Assembly: GCA_902406135.1 (NCBI GenBank)
Contig: CABPCX010000105.1
Span: forward strand, 1 to 6,818
Reading direction: 5' to 3'
From: an uncultured Eubacteriales bacterium
GTDB lineage: Bacteria; Bacillota; Clostridia; Lachnospirales; Anaerotignaceae
DNA: 6,818 nucleotides
A program made the translations under genes and the position numbers. Below are positions 1-5,230 of this stretch, one piece after another. The notes under the pieces are model-generated. The model made no database searches, was not told the DNA's origin, and saw nothing but the letters and a program-made list of their open reading frames with translations. How positions within the stretch are numbered: the first letter of the stretch is position 1; every line of letters begins with the position of its first letter.

Positions 1-46
1 TTTCGTCTAATTCCCGTGGAAAGAAAATAAAAGAATATAAGCTCAT
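1..46 (-). CDS. Possible N-terminal fragment of a divergent gene, cut by the left edge
   Basis: On the minus strand an ATG at 46 opens a frame that stays open to the edge and reads MSLYSFIFFPRELDE. A second in-frame ATG lies at 52. The minus-strand sequence GGGTGAT just upstream (57-51) could pair with the 3' end of 16S rRNA (the GGTGAT part of AGGAGGTGATC). It overlaps the ATG at 52, which makes 46 the better start. A weak minus-strand promoter is possible: TTGGCA at 92-87, 17 bases, CATAAG. Only 15 codons are visible, so the family cannot be recognised and chance is a real alternative. If real, it is transcribed away from the first SLH gene and shares the intergenic region with it. Confidence 0.3.
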   Translation of the reverse strand, partial: MSLYSFIFFPRELDE

Positions 47-189
47 AATCATCACCCGTCTTTCTTATGATAAAAAAGTCCTTTCCTGCCAAAATAAAGC
101 AGTACTTATTTTGATTTTACCACTGATTTTGTACGGTGTCCCAGGAAGTCATTATGTTAAGAAATTTTTAGAAAATTTTTCGTGCAGAC

Positions 190-219
190 TTCGCATTTTA
201 ATGCATTTTATGGTATAGT
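190..219 (+). promoter_or_regulatory. Probable sigma-A promoter with extended -10 for the first SLH gene
   Basis: TATAGT at 214-219 is preceded by TGG at 211-213, giving an extended -10 element. A poor -35 candidate, TTCGCA, lies at 190-195 with an 18-base spacer; extended -10 promoters often tolerate this. A/T tracts at about 160-180 could act as an UP element. Transcription would start near 226, leaving a leader of roughly 27 bases, in contrast to the long leader of the second SLH gene. The direct repeat GCATTTTA (193-200 and 203-210) lies inside the spacer and -35 zone. Confidence 0.55.
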
Positions 220-244
220 AAATCTATACAGATTTTTATAAATT

Positions 245-255
245 GGAGGGTTTTG
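245..255 (+). promoter_or_regulatory. Closely spaced ribosome binding site and TTG start
   Basis: GGAGGG at 245-250 is followed after only two bases by the TTG start at 253. The usual gap in Firmicutes is about 6-9 bases. No ATG, GTG or TTG lies in frame between the upstream stop at 199-201 and this TTG. The encoded N-terminus (MNRKAVLFLAAVMT) aligns with that of the paralogue (MKKYTALLMAAVMS), which supports TTG as the true start. The poor spacing and weak start codon suggest modest translation. Confidence 0.6.
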
Positions 256-1752
256 AACAGAAAAGCGGTACTGTTTCTTGCTGCGGTTATGACAGCGGGC
301 TCTGCTGTTAGTGCTGCTGCGGCTGAGACATTTGCGGATATAAATGATGTGCCCTGGGGAGGCGCTCAGGCATACATAAACAGTGTATATGCAAACGGCC
401 TTATGGTAGGTGACATCAATAAGGACGGAGAAAGGGTATTCCGTGCCAATGATGACATATCCTATAATGAGACTGTGCAGCTTGTATATGCTCTTTCGGG
501 CAAAAAGACAAGTGCTGAGACCATAAATAAATGGGCAGAGATAATGAAATACAATAACATACCCAGATGGGCCTATGAGAGCACAGCCTATGCCCTTGAA
601 ACAGGAATAATAACAAGAAGCAATCTTTCTTCATTTGTAAATCTTGACCTTACTGCAAGGTCACTTACAAGGGAAGACGCAGCCTATATATTCGGAAGAT
701 TTTTAAAGAATATGGGTGTAGAGGCATCAGCGGGCGTAAAGACCTTTGCCGATGAAACAAGGATATCAGCCGTATGCGCCGAATATGTGGACCTTCTTTC
801 AAGCCTTGATATAATGGTTGGAGACGAAAACAATAATTTCAATCCAAACAAGACAATAAACAGGGCAGAAATGGCGGTTATCGTAACAAAGACCAACAAT
901 ATGCTTAACTCTATGAAGAGTGTGGCCCTTAATGAAGAAAAGCCCGCACCAGACTATTCAGGATATATCAACAACGTAACGGATACATCACTTATGCTTT
1001 ATACCTATGACGGAAAGAGCGTAATACTTGATAAGGGCTGGGACGGACAGTACTATCTTGACGGTGAGGAAATAAGCACAAGGGGCATATATTCACTCAC
1101 ATCAAACGGAATACTTGTAAAGGCCGACGTATATGTGAACTCCAGCGGCATAGCCACTGAGATATACTGCACAAGGGCTGAAGTAGAAGGCCAGGTAACG
1201 GGAGCCAACTACAGAGAAGGTTCTTATAAGAAGGGAAGCAAGGTCATACCCTATAACTTTGAGACAGTGACCATCACCTATGTAAACGGTCTCAGCAGGT
1301 CATATATAATCGAAGACGACAGCGACATCTATTACGACGATGAAGAAATAGACTATGAGGAACTTAAGGAGCTCATAGGAAAGGTAGAGACCGATGACGA
1401 ACTTTACCTGAACATCTATGCTGAAGCCGATGTGGATTATAACTTTGAATACTATGTATATCCTCAGGCAAAGATAAAAGAGATACATCTTTACAGAATA
1501 GAGCTTGAGGAAGCCGTTATTTCCGATATAAACAATGAAAGAATAATAGTTTTAGACGAAAACGGCAAGGAATACGAGTATAAGCTTGATGATATGGCAA
1601 GATTTTACGTTGACGGCGATAAGGAAAGAATAACCGACTTCAAGAAAGCGGTTAAGATGAACCTTTCCAAAGTCCAGATAAAATATAATAACGAAGGCTA
1701 TGTAACAGCGCTTTATGCTGAGACATACGACGCAGAAGACAGCGCGGAATAA
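253..1752 (+). CDS. SLH-domain cell-surface protein, 499 aa, three C-terminal repeat modules
   Basis: This is probably a surface protein held non-covalently on the cell wall by SLH domains. Residues 1-24 form a Sec signal peptide (positive MNRK, hydrophobic core, AAA before E25). Three SLH motifs follow at about 27-82 (FADINDVPW, GLMVGD, VFRANDD), 94-153 (WAYESTAYALETGI, LTREDAAYIF) and 164-217 (FADE, IMVGDENNNFNPN, INRAEMAVIV). The canonical TRAE box is TRED in the second, NRAE in the third, and lost (SYNE) in the first. Residues 235-493 contain three divergent modules (about 235-310, 311-417, 418-493). They share a G-x-[IV]/V-I-S-D opening, a Y-[LV]-D-G or Y-D-D-E turn and an alternating hydrophobic ending such as GYVTALYAE. 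No catalytic motif is visible. It starts at TTG 253 and appears monocistronic, with its own promoter and a terminator directly after it. The next gene is a paralogue. SLH assignment is firm; the role of the C-terminal part is unknown. Confidence 0.9.
   Translation: MNRKAVLFLAAVMTAGSAVSAAAAETFADINDVPWGGAQAYINSVYANGLMVGDINKDGERVFRANDDISYNETVQLVYALSGKKTSAETINKWAEIMKYNNIPRWAYESTAYALETGIITRSNLSSFVNLDLTARSLTREDAAYIFGRFLKNMGVEASAGVKTFADETRISAVCAEYVDLLSSLDIMVGDENNNFNPNKTINRAEMAVIVTKTNNMLNSMKSVALNEEKPAPDYSGYINNVTDTSLMLYTYDGKSVILDKGWDGQYYLDGEEISTRGIYSLTSNGILVKADVYVNSSGIATEIYCTRAEVEGQVTGANYREGSYKKGSKVIPYNFETVTITYVNGLSRSYIIEDDSDIYYDDEEIDYEELKELIGKVETDDELYLNIYAEADVDYNFEYYVYPQAKIKEIHLYRIELEEAVISDINNERIIVLDENGKEYEYKLDDMARFYVDGDKERITDFKKAVKMNLSKVQIKYNNEGYVTALYAETYDAEDSAE
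955..1731 (+). repeat. Three-copy divergent protein module array (residues 235-493)
   Basis: The copies are recognisable only at protein level: residues 235-310 (YSGYINNV... to ...TEIYCTRAE), 311-417 (VEGQVTG... to ...IKEIHLYRIE) and 418-493 (LEEAVISDI... to ...VTALYAETYD). Each has a strand-rich start, a central turn around a Y-[LV]-D-G-like motif, a short helix-like stretch, then a strand ending in E or D. The middle copy is about 30 residues longer than the others. The boundaries are my own by-eye alignment. Confidence 0.55.
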
Positions 1753-1757
1753 AATTT

Positions 1758-1791
1758 AACGGCGGCGGAGAATATCCGTACGCCGTTTTTT
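1758..1791 (+). terminator. Intrinsic terminator after the first SLH gene
   Basis: AACGGCG (1758-1764) pairs perfectly with CGCCGTT (1781-1787). After a small internal loop (G1765 opposite T1779-A1780), CGGA (1766-1769) pairs with TCCG (1775-1778), leaving a five-base loop. A run of six T (1786-1791) follows. It begins five bases after the stop codon, so transcription of the first SLH gene should end here and not feed the second. Confidence 0.88.
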
Positions 1792-1864
1792 ATATGGAAA
1801 TAAATTTTGTTGAATAATACAAACTTATATGATATAAAAAATACTTAAAATATGGCTTAAAAAG

Positions 1865-1878
1865 GCGGTAAAAACCGC
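1865..1878. other. Small hairpin just upstream of the second SLH promoter
   Basis: GCGGT (1865-1869) pairs with ACCGC (1874-1878) around an AAAA loop, with a possible G-T pair outside. Five A at 1859-1863 become a T run on the minus strand, so it has the shape of a minus-strand terminator, but no minus-strand gene is visible to its right. It sits seven bases upstream of the -35 box and could also be an operator-like site. The rest of 1792-1864 is AT-rich and shows nothing else. Confidence 0.4.
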
Positions 1879-1885
1879 TGTAAAT

Positions 1886-1914
1886 TTGATTTCTTTTATA
1901 ATTTATGCTATATT
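1886..1914 (+). promoter_or_regulatory. Strong sigma-A-type promoter for the second SLH gene
   Basis: TTGATT (1886-1891) and TATATT (1909-1914) are separated by exactly 17 bases, and TGC directly before the -10 box adds an extended -10 element. Transcription would start near 1920-1922, about 250 bases upstream of the start codon. This is the best promoter in the window. It fits strong expression of a surface protein and would also drive the two downstream genes, since no terminator is visible between them. Confidence 0.75.
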
Positions 1915-1920
1915 AAAATT

Positions 1921-2172
1921 TACAGAAAAGACAATCTGTAAGTTTATCAAGGCGTATAAACGGGGGTTTTACGCAAGGAGACATCAGGGATATAAAGACA
2001 TCAGGTTAATGGGGAGTATAAATTTGGTGTCGTAAGGGTTTAAGCGGATTTACGGCAGACAGTAATATAAACGGTTTTAGGGGAGCAAGTGGAAAGGGCA
2101 GAATTGTAAGGCGGCTTAAAGGAAATAGAAGAAGGCCGCAGAGGAGACTGCCAGTGACAAGGAGGAAATTTT
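1921..2172 (+). promoter_or_regulatory. Long structured, purine-rich 5' leader of the second SLH gene
   Basis: This untranslated stretch holds several elements. TTACAGA/TCTGTAA (1920-1926 and 1935-1941) forms a hairpin at the predicted 5' end. A nine-pair bulged hairpin with a GGGG loop lies at 1952-1974. A 10-base direct repeat AGACATCAGG occurs at 1979-1988 and 1996-2005. GCGGCTT (2111-2117) can pair with AGGCCGC (2133-2139). Five Shine-Dalgarno-like motifs end in the true AAGGAGG at 2159-2165, seven bases before the ATG. No known riboswitch class is recognisable by eye and no intrinsic terminator lies within it, so a role in mRNA stability or translation is more likely than attenuation. 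Confidence 0.6.
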
Positions 2173-4320
2173 ATGAAAAAATATACGGCTTTATTAATGG
2201 CAGCTGTGATGTCTGCATCAATGGCATCAAACGCACTTGCCGCATCTTTCAGCGATATAAACGACGTACCCTGGAGCGGAGCTGAACAGTATATAAATAA
2301 GGCTGCTGACCTGGGGATAATGGTCGGAGATAAGGACAGTACAGGAAAACAGGTATTCAGGGCAAAGGACAGGGTAACATACTGCGAAGCCATGCAGATA
2401 GCCTACAGTGTGCTTAAGGAGACAAACAGTCTTGAGACTACCGTTGATACAACAGCCAAATGGACAGGAGTAATGCAGAGTGCAAACATTCCCACATGGG
2501 CATATACATCCGTTGCTTACGGACTTGAAAGCGGTATTGTTTCCGAAAACGATATAAAAATATTTATGAAGGGCCCCGGAGAAAACAGAGATGCCACAAG
2601 AGAAAACGTGGCAGTTATATTCGGCAAGGCACTCAGCCATATAGAGGAAGTAAACCCTTCAGCCACACTTACATTCAATGATAAAGATGAGATAACAGAC
2701 ACAAGCGTGCCTTATATTGACCTGCTTGTAAGACTTAATATAATGGTTGGAGACGATAACAATAACTTCAATCCTAAAAACTACATCAACAGAGCAGAGA
2801 TGGCGGTTATCGTTTCAAAATCCTATGATAAGATAGAGGAGCTTAAAAAGGGAAGCTCAGACAACGGTACAAGCGGAGCCGTTGCCACATATACAGGAAC
2901 AATCATTCTTACGGATAACGGCACATCCGAGCAGACAATAGCATTAAGCGATTCCACAAGCGGTACGGTAACAAACTTTGTTGTAAACGCTTCAACACCT
3001 GTAATAACCCTTGACGGTTCAACAAAAACATACAGCGACATAAGCGTCGGAGATAAGGTAACCGTTACAACATCGGGCGGAGTAGTCGTATCTGTCATAA
3101 TAAATGACGATAAGGCATCTGAGGAAAAGGAAGATGAGAAGGAAGAAAAAGTCCTTGAGGGATACCTCAATAATATTTCTTCAAAGGTAGTCACTTTTGA
3201 TACAAAGGACGGAGACCAGGAGAGATACGAATTTTCATCAAATCCCAGAATGACCCTTAACGGAAGCCCCGTTACACAGAATGACATTTATGAATATGTT
3301 GTTGAGAGAAGTATGATATATGTAAAACTTACCCTTGACGACAACGGCAAGGTAAGTGCTCTTACGGCTGAATTCTGTGATGTTGAGGGAGAGCTTACAA
3401 ACGTTAAGGACAGCCAAGTATATGTAAAGACAACCCTTGGAGACAATACAAAGACAGTAAGAATACCCCTTTCAAATGACTGCGAGATATATCTTGACGG
3501 AACAAAGATAAGCGAGTCAAAGGCAGAGAATCTTTTTGATGACGATGAGAACAATAACGGACTTTATGCCGTAGTAAAGGTAGACGGATTCAATAAGGCC
3601 GAAAAGGTAGAGATATACCACGACACATACAATAACGGAGAGCTCATAAGCATAAGCTCATCAAAGGTAGAGATGAAGTCAGGATTTGGCAGAGAAGTGG
3701 AGTATGAGCTTGATGACGATGCCGAATTCAGACTCAACGGAAACGAATGCACATATAAAACAATCAAGAATGCCCTTGAAGACGGAGACGTTTTAGTAAC
3801 TCTTGAGTTTGACAAGGATAATAACGTAACAAAGGTAACGGCTCAGGTCAAGGAAGTAAAGGGCACACTTAAGGCAGCCGATGATAAGAGAATAGTAATT
3901 GTTGATGAAGACGATAACAGAATGCCCCTTGATGTGGACAGAAACATCGAATGCAGATACAATGGCAAGAAGGTAACATATTCAGAGTTCCAGAAACTGT
4001 ATAAGGATACGGAAAACGCTGTTATAGCCGAGGCTGAGCTCAATGAAGAAGGCCTTGTGGAAAAGGTAAAGGCAACTGAAGGTTCAGACAGTGAAGGAAA
4101 GGTAATTGAGCTTTCAAGCAGCAGAATAGTATTTGAAGACGCAGCCGGAGTAGAGCATGAATATAAGGTAGAGCCTGCCACAAGGGGATACCTCAATGAC
4201 GAAGAGCTTTTCCCTGCATCAAGAGTATTTGAATATGCAAGGGACGACGACGCGACTGTAAGAGTTACTTTCAGCAGCAGAGGATATGTAAACAGAATAT
4301 TTGTGACACTTGATGATTGA
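2173..4320 (+). CDS. SLH-domain cell-surface protein, 715 aa, five to six C-terminal repeat modules
   Basis: A probable abundant cell-wall-associated protein, paralogous to the 499-residue protein upstream. The signal peptide is residues 1-23 (MKKYT, hydrophobic core, ALA before A24). SLH motifs lie at about 26-81 (FSDINDVPW, GIMVGD, VFRAKDR, VTYCEA), 97-158 (WAYTSVAYGLESGI, ATRENVAVIF) and 168-221 (FNDKDEI, IMVGDDNNNFNP, INRAEMAVIV). The TRAE box is TYCE, TREN and NRAE respectively, so the first lacks Arg. A Gly/Ser/Thr-rich domain follows (about 238-311), then a charged linker (KASEEKEDEKEEK, 314-326). Five divergent modules of 75-82 residues come next (327-403, 404-485, 486-561, 562-637, 640-715). 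The product is rich in Asp and Glu, with isolated Cys at 71, 402, 437, 526 and 594 in no paired pattern. Start ATG 2173 has a perfect AAGGAGG seven bases upstream. No enzyme motif is seen; a structural or S-layer role is inferred. Confidence 0.92.
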   Translation: MKKYTALLMAAVMSASMASNALAASFSDINDVPWSGAEQYINKAADLGIMVGDKDSTGKQVFRAKDRVTYCEAMQIAYSVLKETNSLETTVDTTAKWTGVMQSANIPTWAYTSVAYGLESGIVSENDIKIFMKGPGENRDATRENVAVIFGKALSHIEEVNPSATLTFNDKDEITDTSVPYIDLLVRLNIMVGDDNNNFNPKNYINRAEMAVIVSKSYDKIEELKKGSSDNGTSGAVATYTGTIILTDNGTSEQTIALSDSTSGTVTNFVVNASTPVITLDGSTKTYSDISVGDKVTVTTSGGVVVSVIINDDKASEEKEDEKEEKVLEGYLNNISSKVVTFDTKDGDQERYEFSSNPRMTLNGSPVTQNDIYEYVVERSMIYVKLTLDDNGKVSALTAEFCDVEGELTNVKDSQVYVKTTLGDNTKTVRIPLSNDCEIYLDGTKISESKAENLFDDDENNNGLYAVVKVDGFNKAEKVEIYHDTYNNGELISISSSKVEMKSGFGREVEYELDDDAEFRLNGNECTYKTIKNALEDGDVLVTLEFDKDNNVTKVTAQVKEVKGTLKAADDKRIVIVDEDDNRMPLDVDRNIECRYNGKKVTYSEFQKLYKDTENAVIAEAELNEEGLVEKVKATEGSDSEGKVIELSSSRIVFEDAAGVEHEYKVEPATRGYLNDEELFPASRVFEYARDDDATVRVTFSSRGYVNRIFVTLDD
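2884..4317 (+). repeat. Five- to six-copy divergent protein module array (residues 238-715)
   Basis: Modules begin near residues 327 (LEGYLNNISSK), 404 (VEGELTNVKDS), 486 (YNNGELISISSSK), 562 (VKGTLKAADDK) and 640 (SEGKVIELSSSR). Each passes through an L-N-G or L-D-G type turn (MTLNGSP, IYLDGTK, FRLNGNE, CRYNGKK, GYLNDEE) and ends in a strand such as GKVSALTAE, NVTKVTAQ, GLVEKVKA or GYVNRIFV. The domain at 238-311 (ITLDGSTKTYSDI, GDKVTVT) looks like a more distant first copy. The shared core is G-x-[LVI]-x(2)-[IV]-S-S, then a short acidic turn, [YL]-N-G, T-Y-x-x-[IF] and V-x-V. Divergence is high at nucleotide level, so the array is old or under diversifying pressure. Confidence 0.65.
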
Positions 4321-4325
4321 TAACT

Positions 4326-4344
4326 AAAGGAATGTGATGATATG
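4326..4344 (+). promoter_or_regulatory. Weak ribosome binding site setting the radical SAM start
   Basis: AAAGGA (4326-4331) lies ten bases before ATG 4342. The nearer ATG at 4332 is followed at once by TGA, and an ATG at 4337 is out of frame, so 4342 is the only sensible start. The N-terminal residues MRYEGAVYRPPSEA fit the expected family beginning. The weak site suggests lower translation than the SLH gene on the same transcript. Confidence 0.6.
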
Positions 4345-5214
4345 AGATATGAAGGAGCAGTATACAGACCGCCCAGTGAAGCGGGCAGTCTTATAATACA
4401 GATGACAATTGGATGTGCCAGAAACACATGCCGTTTCTGCAATATGTATAAGGCAAAAAAATTCAGAATCCGCCCCCTTGAAGATGTGGTTGAGGACCTG
4501 AGAATGGCAAGGGAATACTATAACGGATATCTTATAAAAAGGATATTCCTTGCCGACGGAGACGCGCTTATATGTAAGACCGAGGACCTGCTTTATGTAA
4601 TGGGAGAGGCCAACAGACTTTTCCCCGAAAACGAGAGAATAACCATGTACGGCGCACCTAAGGACATTCTGCTTAAAAGCCATGAGGATTTGGTAAAGCT
4701 TAGGGAAGCGGGCCTTGAAATGGTATATGTGGGCGCAGAGTCAGGAGACGACGACGTGCTTGAATATGTAAAGAAAGGCGCCACCCATGCGGAAATAGCC
4801 GAGGCCGGAAAGAAACTTAAGGAAGCGGGAATAAAGGTTTCCGTAACACTTATTTCGGGACTTGGCGGCAGAAAATATCTTGAGAGCCATGCCATCAATT
4901 CGGCAAAGCTCATAAGCGAGATGAAGCCTGATTATGTGGGATTCCTTACTCTGCTTTTGGAGAGCGGAGCGCCCATGTATGAGGAGCTTAGGGAAGGAAA
5001 ATTCAGCTATCTGACACCTCCCGAAGTTTTTGAGGAGCTTAAGCTGTTTATTAAAAATGTGGACTCAGAAGGAACGGTATTCCGCTCCAACCATGCGTCC
5101 AACTATATTTCCCTTGGAGGAACATTCAATAAGGACAATGAGAGACTGCTGGCTCAGATAGAGCAGGCAGAAAAGAGAAACGTCTATAAGCCTGAATATT
5201 ACAGGGGCTTGTAA
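4342..5214 (+). CDS. Radical SAM protein, B12-independent, COG1032/Elp3-like
   Basis: A cytoplasmic iron-sulfur enzyme that should cleave S-adenosylmethionine to start radical chemistry; its substrate is unknown. The 290-residue protein opens with RPPSEAGSLIIQMTIGC, and the cluster ligands are Cys25, Cys30 and Cys33 (CARNTCRFC). That spacing is CX4CX2C rather than the textbook CX3CX2C. From memory, clostridial relatives with RPPSEA and CxxNxCxFCxMY share it. LADGDAL (70-76) occupies the place of the SAM-binding GGE loop, and GAESGDDDVL (131-140) is the GxESG strand typical of Elp3/COG1032 barrels. No N-terminal B12-binding domain and no extra C-terminal Cys cluster are present, so auxiliary clusters are unlikely. 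It begins 21 bases after the SLH stop with no terminator between, so it is probably co-transcribed with it. The radical SAM call is very safe; the reaction is not known. Confidence 0.9.
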   Translation: MRYEGAVYRPPSEAGSLIIQMTIGCARNTCRFCNMYKAKKFRIRPLEDVVEDLRMAREYYNGYLIKRIFLADGDALICKTEDLLYVMGEANRLFPENERITMYGAPKDILLKSHEDLVKLREAGLEMVYVGAESGDDDVLEYVKKGATHAEIAEAGKKLKEAGIKVSVTLISGLGGRKYLESHAINSAKLISEMKPDYVGFLTLLLESGAPMYEELREGKFSYLTPPEVFEELKLFIKNVDSEGTVFRSNHASNYISLGGTFNKDNERLLAQIEQAEKRNVYKPEYYRGL

Positions 5215-5230
5215 GAAGGAGTAGTTAGAA

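Noticed and set aside
225..230. Alternative -10 box TATACA for the first SLH gene
   Set aside because: It has no acceptable -35 at 16-18 bases and lacks the extended TGG seen at TATAGT 214-219, although it could be a minor start.
2009..2035. Eight-codon ATG frame (MGSINLVS) in the leader, as a leader peptide
   Set aside because: Its ribosome binding site is weak, its residues are not biased toward any amino acid, and no terminator or antiterminator follows, so classical attenuation is not supported.
1921..2172. Known riboswitch in the leader of the second SLH gene
   Set aside because: I looked for hallmarks of common classes, including cyclic-di-GMP, and found none; no terminator switch is visible either. 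A covariance search (Rfam/Infernal) would settle it.
2040..2640. Overlapping minus-strand frames across the leader and start of the second SLH gene
   Set aside because: Composition is antisense-like, no start signals are convincing, and the plus-strand gene has a clear signal peptide, SLH motifs and an ideal ribosome binding site.
2884..4317. Recent tandem DNA duplication or a CRISPR-like array
   Set aside because: The repetition is at protein level only; the modules have diverged strongly in nucleotide sequence and there are no regular identical repeats with spacers.
3843..4442. Long minus-strand open frame (199 residues), very Ser-rich
   Set aside because: It lies opposite the second SLH gene. 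The Ser/Leu/Phe richness is what antisense reading of GAN/AGN-rich codons gives. It has no ribosome binding site and no recognisable domain.
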